A stretch of DNA of 64,000 nucleotides, taken from the NCBI RefSeq assembly GCF_963924675.1, contig NC_089239.1:34867818-34931817 (forward strand). The letters run 5' to 3'. Under the pieces are notes generated by a model. That model was given only the letters and a program-made list of their open reading frames with translations, had not been told where the DNA came from and searched no databases. The DNA is from Phocoena phocoena (lineage: Eukaryota; Chordata; Mammalia; Artiodactyla; Phocoenidae). The position numbers and the translations under genes were made by a program. Positions within the stretch are counted from its first letter, which is position 1, and each line of letters starts with the position of its first letter. Positions 34,602 through 46,245 of the stretch are shown here, piece by piece.

Positions 34602-35281
34602 TAATTGAACTTCCATAGAGTGTGAAGCCAAGGCACAAGGCACTTTACAAACACAAACTTAACCTTAGGGTTTCAAACTGTAGGGTTGGTCCTTGATTAT
34701 TTCTACACACGGAGAGGAGGATAATCATTCATTATCAGTTTGCGGGGCCGGGGGGTGGGATGGTTAGTATTTTGTAGAAAGGTTTGTGCACTTTAAAGCA
34801 AATAACGCGATCTTCACTATTTACGCCTGGCACAGGAAGTTCTGGGGAACTTGCTTCGGCCACCACTGTCACCATAAAGCTATCATTGCCACCACAGCCC
34901 AGGGCACCACGGGGATACCACCAAATTCTTTTCTTTTGGCTGATAGTAGGTTTCAGTCTCTCAAACCATCCTGGGATTGGAGAGCTAGTCACTTGAGTGT
35001 CTCCATGTACAAAATGAACATAGTCACCCTTTCAAACTGACTAGTTATAATGTGAATAAACTCTATTGGTAAACTCAAAAGTAAAATAAATTTGATATAT
35101 AGTTTATGATTTACCATACCTTTATTTCATATTTATTTCTCAAGGAAATAACTGCAAAGATTTATTATGAGCTGTGCATTTTTAAGCAATCTCTATTTAA
35201 AATTCAGTCAGCTACAGAGGTGGGCAAGAAAATATTCGGGTGCATTATGGAAGGATGAGTAATCTCAAACATGAGTCTGTT
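34602..35281. other. Unassigned DNA
   Basis: No supported gene. Overlapping short frames at 34735-35040 lie on both strands. Confidence 0.45.
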
Positions 35282-35295
35282 AAAAGCACATGTTT

Positions 35296-35486
35296 GGGCT
35301 TCCCTGGTGGCGCAGTGGTTGAGAGTCCGCCTGCCGATGCAGGGGACACGGGTTCGTGCCCCGGTCTGGGAGGATCCCACGTGCCGCGGAGCGGCTGGGC
35401 CCGTGAGCCATGGCCGCTGAGCCTGCGCGTCCGGAGCCTGTCCTCCGCAACGGGAGAGGCCACGACAGTGAGAGGCCCGCGTAACG

Positions 35487-35516
<30 letters not shown>
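35296..35516 (+). mobile_element. CHR-type SINE, short form, young-looking
   Basis: It begins GGGCTTCCCTGGTGGCGCAG, with an A box TGGCGCAGTGG and a variant B box GGTTCGTGCCC. The body ends early at GAGAGGCCCGCGTAACGCAT, followed by a pure run of 31 A (35490-35520, partly shared with the duplication). A perfect 14 bp target duplication, AAAAGCACATGTTT, is at 35282-35295 and 35517-35530. The intact A tail and identical flanks indicate a recent insertion. The many preserved CpG sites in the body agree. Confidence 0.96.
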
Positions 35517-35521
<5 letters not shown>

Positions 35522-35530
35522 CACATGTTT

Positions 35531-38500
35531 ACCTCTCATGTTTAAGAAAAGCTTACTGCCTCTTCTTCCGTAATAAGAATTTCCTGGATTGCCATGGGTT
35601 TTCCACTCACAACGGTGGTCCCATAAAATGATACATAGGGAAATTCATGTTTGATTCTGTCAAATTATTCATTCTCCGCCACTGCTGATAGAAAATATTG
35701 TCTGTAGTTATGTGCATAGTGCACTCAGATCCCAGTTTATGTGATTCATTCATTTATATTTCAATTTCTTTAAAGCTACATGACGGCAAGCAGATCGTTC
35801 ACAAGACCAGCAGATGACTGAAATAAAATAGTTAAATTGAAAAATATTTCAAATCATTAAGAAATCTTACATCAAAGTTCTGAGCTCAGTGGATATTAAT
35901 TTTTTCATTTTGTTTTTATCATATGCGTGTGAAAATTGTTTGGTCCTTGTTAGGTATGGAAAAACAATTCCTAAGTGATTATATTGAAAGCATACTTTTT
36001 CTTTTCATAATAATGACAAGTGGTGACTTGAGCACTGAAATCAGCACATTTTTTGTTGGTGAGGAACAGATTTTATTTAAAATTTGATTGATCTGATTTG
36101 ATATGTTTGTATTTGAAGTTTCTCGTAATTTACTAGACTAATATACTTAATGCGTGATTGATCTAGACCCTCCCAAGGCATCTACACTAGTGGTATTATT
36201 TTGAATCAGATAACCTGTGCAGGAACATGCAAGTAGTCTATATGCCAATACAGTAAATACTATAATATATGTGAACAACCCTAGCGTTGCAAATAAAGTA
36301 AATCTGTTTAATTTCTATAGCTGAGGGAAAAACCAACTTGCAATTACCTAGGTTGTTTGAAAGAAAACATTTTGGGGAGAAGTATTTTGTTTCATGTAAC
36401 AAAATGGAAAACTCACAGCCACTGGACACCTTGGATGTACCTGGTCTGTCTTTGTATCTGTATTATAGACTACAAGTACAGTTAGCAGTGATTTGTATGA
36501 TGGGACCAGAGTGCCAATAAAGCCTTTTCCTAGGTTGGCTCTTCTCTGTTTGCAAAAGAGGACCTATCCTTGTTTCGTCAGTGTTTTCTACTTCCTTATC
36601 GTAAGGAGGTACTTGCTACATCACTTGGGGGACCATTCACATTGCAGAATCTAGAGGAAAAGGGGAACTACTCAGGGAGTTGAATTCCTTAAGGTATTGA
36701 AGAGGACATTGCAGGAGCAAATGGGATGGGAGAGAAAGAGGGGTTGTCAGAAGTGTTCCTGCGACTTAGCCGTCTTCATTACTTTGTTGAGAAAGGGCAG
36801 GTGAAGCGCTTCGGAACCACATTGGATTATTGCATTGTGTTTCTTTGCAAATGGACCATATGGTGACCATTTTATAAAGGTCACATTTTGCATTTGCATT
36901 ACGAGTCATCATGTAGCGGCATTGCTTGAGCAGTTGTTTCAGATAAAGTGAATCCGGGGACCAGAACTGCATTCCTCGCCAGAGAGCAGTGTCATTCAAC
37001 CTCAACCTGGCTTTTTAAAATCGTGGCAGAAGCCAAAAACACCATTTACTCCTCCTTAACTGTTGCGGCATTTGCATCTCTCCGGACACCGCGATGCTGC
37101 TGACCAAAATAATAGAGCCCCGTGTGGTAGAGAGAAATCTCAGATGAAAAGTAAAGATACCCATTTATTTTTTTTAATTGACAGTAGGAGAAGAGGGTTA
37201 CAAATGATGTCTCTGGCAAAGCGAGAAGAGAAACCAACACGGGGCCACCCTAAGAAAGCAGGAAGGAATATGATGGGACAGGGGGTCAGGATAGTCTTCG
37301 AGTTACAGAAGAAGAAGTAGGAGGATTGATTTGGATAGAATCACAGGTTTGTGCAGAATGCAAGCAAGTGAAGTCTGGTAATCATAAAAAAATGAAGCTC
37401 CCAGTTAAAGTGCTGTAGAATCCTCTAGAAAAGAGGGTGGAGTTTAAGTAGGATGGCATTTGAGAATTTAATTCTTACCAATAAGTAACTTACACCTCAC
37501 CATCCTCCACTACCCACATCTCCCCACCGATGACACTACAATCATCTTCCCTTTTAATGAGGAGCCTCAAACTTCAGGGTTTGAGGAGGGTGGTGTACAC
37601 AGTGCAGTGTCTGAGATTTCAAAGACAGCGTGCTTCTTAGATAAACATTGTAAGACTTATTAGTTATTGCTAAGCCTGTAGAAGAAAACGATGAGAGTGC
37701 AAACACTTAAAAATTCCCTCAGGATTAATGGGAGTCTGAGAACCTTCTTGAGGTTTTCTACTGTATGTATAAAGTTCTGTAGAAAAAGAACTGTTTATCT
37801 TTAAATACATATCATCTGTAAGAAAAGTGGTTAAAGAGAGGAAAACCAGGAAATATTTCTGGAATGAATGAAAGCAGAAAATAAGTCATTGACTGTAGTA
37901 ATTTTTCCCCCACACTTGATGAATCCATTTTTCTCATTTCTTAAGTATTCTCCTCTTTGACTTTTTCTCACTGTTCCTTTGTTTGTCGTCACAAACTTGG
38001 TCCTTTTACTTTCTCTGCATTTTGATTTCTCTTTCTCTACCCTCCCACTCTTTTTTTTTTTTTTTTTTTAAACCAAAAAAAATGTGGAGTAGCAAATAGA
38101 AGGTTCCCAAGGGAGAAAGAAAGGTAGGCAGTGCCAGGTCAAGAGTGGTGCTTCACGTAACACGGAGATAGTTCTTTAACTAGATTGAATGAACCATGAA
38201 TCTGACCAATATGGAAATCCTTGGGTTCTTAAAATTCAGCATCTCATGTGGGGATATTGATGTATAATTGAGAGCCCAGAAAATGGAAGCTTCATTTTCC
38301 TGGCCAGAGTACAGTAGAAAAAAAATGTGAAATGAATGTATATATTGGGACAGGAAAAAGAGACCATGGCATTTACCTGCAACCCACATTCCAGAGATTA
38401 ACTTGGAAACAAAACTTTTTATATATTACACATCCATGCATTGGACGATGGCTTTTAAATTCTAAAAATGATTATGAAAATAAATTTCAACTTATTTTGG

Positions 38501-38644
38501 AGGCTGCATTTTATTTTCCATGAACAGTTTGTTAGAAATGGGGTTCAAGTCCATAGGCTAGTCTGTGAGTTTATACCAAGTATAGTGGAACCAGAATACT
38601 AGCCCTTGTATATAGCATTATTTCTCATTGAAGTCAATAAACTG
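35531..38644. other. Unassigned AT-rich DNA
   Basis: About 3.1 kb with no supported gene. A 19 nt T run lies at 38051-38069. Frames at 36766-37320 and 38180-38523 show no domains. Confidence 0.45.
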
Positions 38645-38795
38645 AGGTTTAAATGGTAACTTCACCATTTCCCAGAGGCTTGGCCTCAGTTTCCTCCACT
38701 GCAAGACTGAGATAATGAGTCAAACGTCATAGATTCGTTGTGAGGGAAAGCACCGAGTGCAGTGCCTAGATACTGTATAGTAAGGGAGCTAGTAT
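38645..38795 (+). mobile_element. MIR SINE
   Basis: AACTTCACCATTTCCCAGAG, TTGGCCTCAGTTTCCTCCAC, CATAGATTCGTTGTGAGGGA and GTGCAGTGCCTAGATACTGT give the sense MIR order. Confidence 0.7.
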
Positions 38796-38913
38796 ATTCT
38801 ACCCAAGTGAGCTCAAGGTGGCGTTTCCAGTGGGCCCTTAAGCCTTTAGATGTGGCTACAAACCAAAATGGATCACCATTTGGGGTTAGAATCACGTTCA
38901 GTATTTTCACCAT

Positions 38914-39655
38914 AAGCTTCCGTGGCTGTAAACATCTTTGCCGCAAACATTTTTGCCACATAACTAATTGGCTGTAAGGCAATTTTGCTGTAAATGATAA
39001 AATAATAAAAAGTAAAAGAGGGACATTTAAAAGGACATAGCAAAACATGAGAAGTAAATAGCGAAATTAAAATGTCTTTTATTGTGAAATACAAAATGTT
39101 TGAATACATTTAAAATGTATGTAGATTCATGGCAATACTTTGCAGACCTCAGACTTTATTTTGTGAGCTGTTTCTAAGAACTTGTCTTCCAGGTCTTTTC
39201 TTCATAGTATCGTGCATTGTTTTTGCTTGTTGATTTGTCTCCTCGTTTAGCATTGCACTTTTTCTTTTTCACTAAAATGTCTTCCTTTTTTAAGAGAGGT
39301 ATCAGTTTGCTAACACTAGGATGCGTGTTCGTAACTGAGCTTTGCGTCGTGTTGTGAAATCCTCTGCACTGTTGTCACACGTCTATTGATGGGCGTTCCG
39401 AAGTTTTATGGGAAGTGTGGGTGCGACTCTGCACCTTCGAGGCTCTCAGTGTCTTTTGCCTCCAATGTAGTGTGCTTCAAAATAAGAAACCAACTCGGGG
39501 GGCAAATCATTAGCATCTGTCAGCTTGAGAAAGCCAAACTGTCAACCAGTTATTTTATCTTTTACGGCAAAATTGCCTTACAGACAATTAGTTAGGCAGC
39601 AAAAATATGTGCGGTGAAAGCGCTCGTGGCAAAGATATTTATGGCAAAGAAGCTT
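38914..39655. mobile_element. 742 bp element with ~100 bp terminal inverted repeats
   Basis: The left arm (38914-39005) and right arm (39550-39655) are inverted copies. The inner 45 positions (38961-39005 against the complement of 39594-39550) agree at 42. The outer halves share AAGCTTC, ATCTTTGCC and TTTTTGC blocks, with an extra segment of about 17 bp in the right arm. The arms contain short internal near-repeats of the type TTTGCCGCAAACAT. About 544 bp separate them. Long inverted ends with sub-repeats suggest a MULE/MuDR-type DNA transposon (Ricksha-like in mammals). That family call is inference. The interior has no open transposase frame. Confidence 0.6.
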
Positions 39656-40249
39656 TTGTTTAAAATATCTAGAACCAGTTAGAATAACTGCACACTTGCT
39701 GTGCGTTAACTGGCAAGATTACTCATCAGGATAACGGTGGAAAAGGATAACGGAGCGACATGAGGCTTACTTTCTGTGTCCAGGGAAATTATACTGTGGG
39801 CTGCTGGCTCTGTGTAGGGATGGCCGGGACCTCCTGCTGCCACGCATCTATATGGATATCTCTAGCCTGATGGCAGTCTTTTGGTATAAATTTTGAAAAT
39901 ATGTGTATATCTTATGCATATTTCCATGGGTTAGGAGCTGACGTAAAGACATAAGGGAGCAGTTACCGGACTGGCCTTTGTTAAATGTAGTTATTGAAGA
40001 ATTAGAGGTTAGAATCAGTTGCCCAACTCATAAGGAAGGCAGTTTTCTGTTTATAAACAAAAATTCCGAAGGGACAATTCTATTGTCCCTTCCCTTTTCC
40101 CCAAATAGTCGTTAATATAGATATTTCCTTTGTAAAATTAACAACGATTACTATTTAGTAAGTTACAACAGAATTTACATTTTACTGTATTCCATGTCAC
40201 GTTCCTTTAATTTTCAAATTTATGTTATTTCAGTTTCATGTTTGACTTT
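39656..40249. other. Unassigned DNA
   Basis: No supported feature was seen. Confidence 0.45.
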
Positions 40250-40830
40250 GCTTCCGTTTTTATATTCCACATTGATCTGAATTCAGGAAAGCATCTGAGT
40301 ACGTTTAGTCTGTACTGAATTCCACTCGCCGATTCCTGAATTGCTGCGTCGACTTTCTAGTCAGTTTCCCCCCAATACGTATGAAAACGGTTGTTTTGTT
40401 TCTGTTTTCATTGTTACAATAAAAGTGACACACTTGTACTTTCAGAACTCTCTCTTTATCTAACATTTCATTGTCTGATGTCCCGAGAAGAGCAGCTTGC
40501 ATTCTGAACGCCCATGATTACCTACAGTTTCTCATGGCATTCAGAGAAGAAGTTTTTACTGTATCTCATTTTTGACAAATAATTATTAACATGATTTCTC
40601 AAGAGAAAGATAGCTTTTACAATACCTGAACATGTGGGGGGAAAATGTCATTATAAAGCTTCGTAACTATGCGGTCATCTCGGAAGCAAAATAGAGAAAA
40701 AAGCATCAAGTTCAACGTTTCAAATCACGAGAAGTAGCTCCTCTGTCGTCCAAGACAATAGGTGATGGGTTTCTGTGCGATCTGAAATAAGCTTTATGCA
40801 GATTTTTCCACAACGAAACATTTTGTAAGT
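40250..40830. other. AT-rich block with retained CpGs, possible conserved noncoding element
   Basis: In otherwise CpG-poor DNA, this stretch keeps a cluster of CpG sites: CACTCGCCGATTCC and TGCGTCGACTTTC near 40324-40360, ACGTATGAAAACGG near 40378, then ATGCGGTCATCTCGG near 40669. Most mammalian CpGs decay unless unmethylated or under selection. No repeat was recognised. A regulatory role is only a suggestion from composition. Confidence 0.25.
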
Positions 40831-43800
40831 CATCACACTAAAAGGAGCTTTTTCAAAACACTTGCAAAAGAAAATCAGCTGACAATTCAGCAGTATCTAA
40901 AGAATATGTGATACAATTAAACTTTCTCATGAATTACCAAGATCTCTACTTAGACACTCTTGTATCATTTCTGATGTGGAGGTGGATATTTCCCCTTGAT
41001 TTTCCTTCCTCAATTGCCATTTCCCTGCTTAAAAGTGATTTTTAAGGCTATTTTTGGTCTGTTTCCTACTGCTACTGAGGCATTTAAGTTACAGAGCTTG
41101 ATTTTTATTTTAGTATCATGAGAAATGGTTTCAACTCGGGGAAGCCCAAACTTCAAATGCCTATGGAAGTAAGATTAATGTAGTTTGAATTTTGCAGGAA
41201 AATAACTTCAAAGATGACATTTTTTGTTGGAGGTACTGAAATATCTACAGTAATACTTTTAACAAGGGTTAGTCTAGAGCACTGCTCAGAGCAAAGAAAT
41301 CTAACATATCCTATAACTGTCTAAAGGCAAGCCAGAGATGGATTTATGGGCCACGCTTAGCACTGTCACCTTGAAGTGAAGCACTTTGAAAGGCTGAATG
41401 AAGATGAACAGTCAGTCTCTTTGGGGGAAAGTCGTTCTGTTTATTTTTTTTATTAGTTTTAAGGGTGATACCATATTGTGTCATAGGTTGAACAGTGTCC
41501 AGTGAGAGTCTCTCCTGTGCTTTGCAAATCATCCTTCATTCACTTCCATCCTCCACTGGGAAAGTGCTCGAGAAGAGAAGAGGCAAGGGGGATCTTTTGG
41601 AAGCTTCAGAGGGTTCTAACCAACTGAGAGTGTTCCTTCTGCTCCCCCTTCCCCCCCCCCCCCCACCTACTGGTTCCTCTTGTCTTCCCTTGGTGTTTCC
41701 TATCACTCTGTAAAAGCTAAAGTGACTGGTGGATAAGTAGGCTGTAGTTTAAGTAACTGAAGTGAGACACCTAGTATCAGCCTTTAAAGGCACATTGTAT
41801 TGTGTTGGAACCTAGTAAAAGTTAGACCACCAAAAAATAACATGAAGCCTAGAAGATTTTGACATGTCCTTAAAATTAAAGTGGCATAATCTCTTAGAAC
41901 TAGTCCTAGAGATCTGATGTGCTGTAGAGTGAACATAGACAACAGTATTCTATCATCATCCTCTGACTTGCTAAGAGACTAGACCTTAATTATTCCACCC
42001 ACAAAAAAGGAATGATAATGATGTGATACGATAGAGGTGCTGAGTATCCCTGCAATGAAAATCATATTACAATTTATAAATGTATCAACTCCTCAACATG
42101 TTTCACACCTTAAATTTACACATTGGTGTATTTCAAATATATTTAGATTTTAAAAAGTGTAAAATGGCGTAATCACTGCTTAATTACAATGCGTTATGTG
42201 TACTTCTTGCATAACTGTCATTCTTGTGAGGGACAGGGTAGGAAATTCCTACTGAAGTCAATTTTATTCAACAAGATGTGTTTCAAAGCTTGATTTACTA
42301 TAATACCTATGATAATAATGTTTATTAGCAAGGCATGATCTAAATATACAATAAATGAGTTATTGTAGAGTTATAATGTTGATATAATGATTGGTACTAT
42401 GGAAAATAACAAAGCACCCGACTCTTTCCAGAAACAATTTATGATCCAGATAGGGAAGCTAATGCATATTATATATCTCAAATGTCTAATGACAATATAA
42501 CAGGCACACAGGGCCACCTTCATGGGTACACCACCTATGCAGTCTCACGGGGCCATGCACCTAGAAGGGTCCCATGCTTGGTTTATTGTTCTGTTGTTGC
42601 TGTCTTGAAATTTTTTGAAAAATTTGAGTTAGGGTTCCCCCGTTTTCTTTGCGTACTAAGTCCTGCAATTACGTAGCCAATCCTAATGGTAAAGCGCAAT
42701 GAATAACTGATGAAGTGTTGATTGAATAACACGTAGACTTGCTATTGCATTTTGAGGATGAGAAGATGGCCAAGGCTGGAGTTATGGGAAATGATTTCTC
42801 AGTGAATTTGGAGCTTAAGATGAGCTTTGAATAATGTGGAGAATTTGGCTAGGTAGAGGGAAGGAAGGAGAGTATTTCAGGTGGGGAGAGTTGTGTAAGC
42901 AAGTTCCAGGGACAGGAAGGAGAAAAGGTTGTTTGGAATTGGATTGCCTGGATTAAAGGTTTTTGTACAGCAATTGTGAGAGACGAGGTTCAATCAGGTT
43001 TGTAGGGACCTTTAACTACTAAAGTGAAAACTGTATGTTTTCTACTCTACAATTATGGCAGAGCATGGATATCGCTTCAAAAGATGAACTTAGTAGCAGA
43101 ATTAAAGGTTAAGTTTTAATAACCATCAAAGAAGTGGAAAGGAAGTGGCAGCTGCAAAAGATGCGTTCAAGAAAGATGTATCAAATGTGACGCCACATTA
43201 TAGGGGCAGTAACGAAACTCCCGACCTAAATAAGAAGATCATAGTGGAGGGTAGAGAGTGGCAGATTTAAGGACTGATATCATTGTATATAATTTGAGGC
43301 TGAAATATTATATATGATAGCCAACACCTGAGCGGTCACGTGGCTTCTAGAAATGTCTAAACTAATACCATTTATTTACTTTGATGCTCTACATTTATTG
43401 AAAACATTCTGTTGGACAAGTGCTTTCAATACAAAAACATTTCTGCTCTGTGAAACTGAACCACAGAAAATTTTTAATAGGCTAGCTCTCTGATCTCTTC
43501 ACAAAATATCATAATATTTAAATACCTTTTAAAACATTTTGGAGGAAAATCATTTGAATATGTGTCTGACATGCACACTGAGAACAACCAAACACATTCT
43601 GAATTCCTGTTTTTGTGTGAAGGCAAGGCGATTACATTCTATGCCCCACACAGTTATGAGGGGTTTTGATTTCAGTCACCTTTTTCTCACTGTTTTCCTA
43701 TGCATACATATGCTAAAATGAAATATTTATTGTACAACAAAAGTAAACCACCAATGCAATGCAAATGTAAGGCAAAGCTCAACTTTTCTTTTCTTTCCTT

Positions 43801-44623
43801 CTTTCTTTCTTTTTTTTTTTTTTCCCTGCAAAGAAAGGATTTCAGGCTAAGTAAATTTATGCATCAGTGCCTTTCTTCCGTTTCTTCCTGATAACGTCTG
43901 ATTGACATCCCTACAGTATTACTTTTAAAGAAACCAAAGTGAATCCCGCAGCCTCATATGGTTGGGCCTTAAACTGTCTGCGCGTTATGTCCACTGAGGC
44001 CTGACTGATGCCACCAGCCATGGCATGAAATGTTACGTATCACCTAGAAGACCCTACTGTGGTGCTTTTAAGTTGCATAGTTAGATGTTGTGCAGGAAAA
44101 GCAGAAGTTAAGCTAGTTCTAAATGCATTTTCTAGCTCTCTCTTTTGGCATATTTATAAAGAGATTATCCTAACAAAAATGGGTTATGCCTGACTTTTTT
44201 CTTCTTTACCTGAGGCCAAATATTGTGATTCTGTATCAATTAGTAAGCAACCCTCAATTATTCAAGTTGTGATTTATCTAAAACATTTCATTCTTCTTCA
44301 TTGTTCTGTTCACTTACGCCCACTTGACTGCCTTTCAAAGGATGGATAGAAATGGAGAGACAAGTAACACTGAAGTCAACTTTACCATGTTAAATAAAAA
44401 TCACTGTTTCTGTTCAAAGGCATGTATAGGTGAAAAAGATAGAAGCTACTGGTTATCATGAGGCCCTAGATCTATGTAGAGTCAAATGATTGATGCTTTC
44501 TCTTCTCTCTTGATCATGGAGCGCTGAAGAGTGATTTACATAAATACACATATACTTTTCTTTTAATGTTATTATATTATAAATTAATGTTACCATGTGA
44601 ATTTTAAGTATTTGGTAACACAT
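40831..44623. other. Long unassigned stretch
   Basis: About 3.8 kb with no supported gene. It holds a C14 run at 41651-41664 and a pyrimidine-rich run (CTTTCTTTCTTTTTT type) at about 43786-43825. No repeats were confidently named. Confidence 0.45.
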
Positions 44624-44638
44624 AAATGGATGCCCAGA

Positions 44639-45296
44639 CCGTCAAGATGGCAGAAGAATAAGATGTGGAGATCACCTTCCTGCCCAAAAATACATCAGAA
44701 ATACATCGACATGTGGAACAACTCCTACAGAACACCTACTGAACACTGGCAGGAGAACTCAGACTTCGCAAAAGGCAAGAAAATCCCCATGTAGCTGGCC
44801 ATGTGGCTGACAGGGTCTTGGTGCTCTGGCCTGGTGTCAGACCTGAGCCTCTAAGGTGGGAGAGCTGAGTTCAGGACACTGGACCACCAGAGACATCCCC
44901 TCCCAGCCCAATGTAATATCAATCAGATCTCCTAGAGATCTCCATCTCAACACTAAGACCCAGCTCCACCCAATGGCCAGCAAGCTACACTGCTGGACAC
45001 CCTATACCAAACAACTAGCAAGACAGGAACACAATCCCACCCATTAGCAGAGAGGCTACCTAAAATCATACTCAGTTCATGGACACCCCAAAACACACCA
45101 CCGGACGCAGCCCTGCCCACCAGAAAGACGAGATCCAGCTCCACCCACCAGAACACAGGCACCAGTCCCCTCCACCAGGAAGCCTACACAACCCACTGAA
45201 CCAACCTTACCCACTGGGGGAAGACACCAAATACAACAGGAACTACGAACCTGCAGCCTGCGAAAAGGAGACCCCGAACACAGTAAGTTAAGCAAA
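44639..45296 (+). promoter_or_regulatory. LINE-1 5' UTR with internal promoter (lineage B)
   Basis: About 660 bp before ORF1, rich in CACC/CCACC text. A YY1-like CAAGATGGC is at 44643-44651, +5 to +13 from the inferred 5' end, a placement comparable to that in the other L1. Apart from this start motif the sequence is unlike the other 5' UTR. A minus-strand 264-codon frame (45077-45871) running through it and ORF1 is a shadow of the ORF1 region. Confidence 0.6.
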
Positions 45297-46186
45297 ATGA
45301 GAAGACATGGAAACACACAGCAGATGAAGGAGCAAGGTAAAAACCCACCAGACCAAACAAATGGAGAGGAAATAGGCAGTCTACCTGAAAAAGAATTCAG
45401 AGTAACGATAGTAAAGATGATCCAAAATACTGGAAATAGAATGGAGAAAATACAAGAAACATTTAACAAGGACCTAGAAGACCTAAAGAGCAAACAAACA
45501 ATGATGAACAGCAAAATTAATGAAATTAAAAATTCTCTAGAAGGAATCAACAGCAGAATAACTGAGGCCGAAGAACAGAAAAGTGACCTGGAAGATAAAA
45601 TAGTGGAAATAACTACAGCAGAGCAGAATAAAGAAAAAAGAACGAAAAGAATTGCGGACAGTCTCAGAGACCTCTGGGACAACATTAAATGTACCAACAT
45701 TCGAATTACAGGGGTCCCAGAAGAAGAAGAGAAAAAGAAAGGGACTGAGAAAATATTTGAAAGATTAGAATTGAAAACTTCCCTAACATAGTAAAGGAAA
45801 TAGTCAATCAAGTCCAGGAAGCACAGAGAGTCCCATACACGATAAATCCAAGGAGAAACACGCCAAGACACATATTAATCAAACTATCAAAAATTAAAAG
45901 AAAGAAAAAATATTAAAAGCAGCAAGGGAAAAGCAACAAATAACATACAAGGGAATCCCCATAATGTTAACAGCTGATCTTTCAGCAGAAACTCTGCCAG
46001 CCAGAATGGAGTGGCAGGACATATTTAAAGTGATGAAAGGGAAAAACCTACAACCAAGATTACTCTACCCAGCAAGGATCTCATTCAGATTTGATGGAGA
46101 AATTAAACCTTTACAGACAAGTAAAAGATGAGAGAGTTCAGCACCACCAAACCAGCTCTACAACAACTGCTAAAGGAACTTCTCTA
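45297..46186 (+). pseudogene. LINE-1 ORF1 (RNA-binding protein), broken
   Basis: Open for 164 codons from the ATG at 45297. These cover an N-terminal region (PEKEFRVTIVKMIQNTGNRM), a coiled coil rich in Glu, Lys and Asn with heptad-like spacing (about residues 45-115), and the RRM start (SLRDLWDNIKCTNIRITGVP). A frameshift after KIFERLELKTSLT ends the frame. The remainder is visible in other frames up to a TAG near 46186. The protein would form trimers and coat L1 RNA if intact. Confidence 0.85.
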
Positions 46187-46245
46187 GGCAGCAAACACAA
46201 GAGAAGGTAAAGACCTACAATAACAAACCCCAAACAATTAAGAAA

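Noticed and set aside
45077..45871. 264-codon minus-strand frame, hydrophobic and Ser-rich
   Set aside because: It is the antisense shadow of the LINE-1 5' UTR and ORF1 coiled coil. A similar antisense frame appears opposite ORF1 of the other L1.
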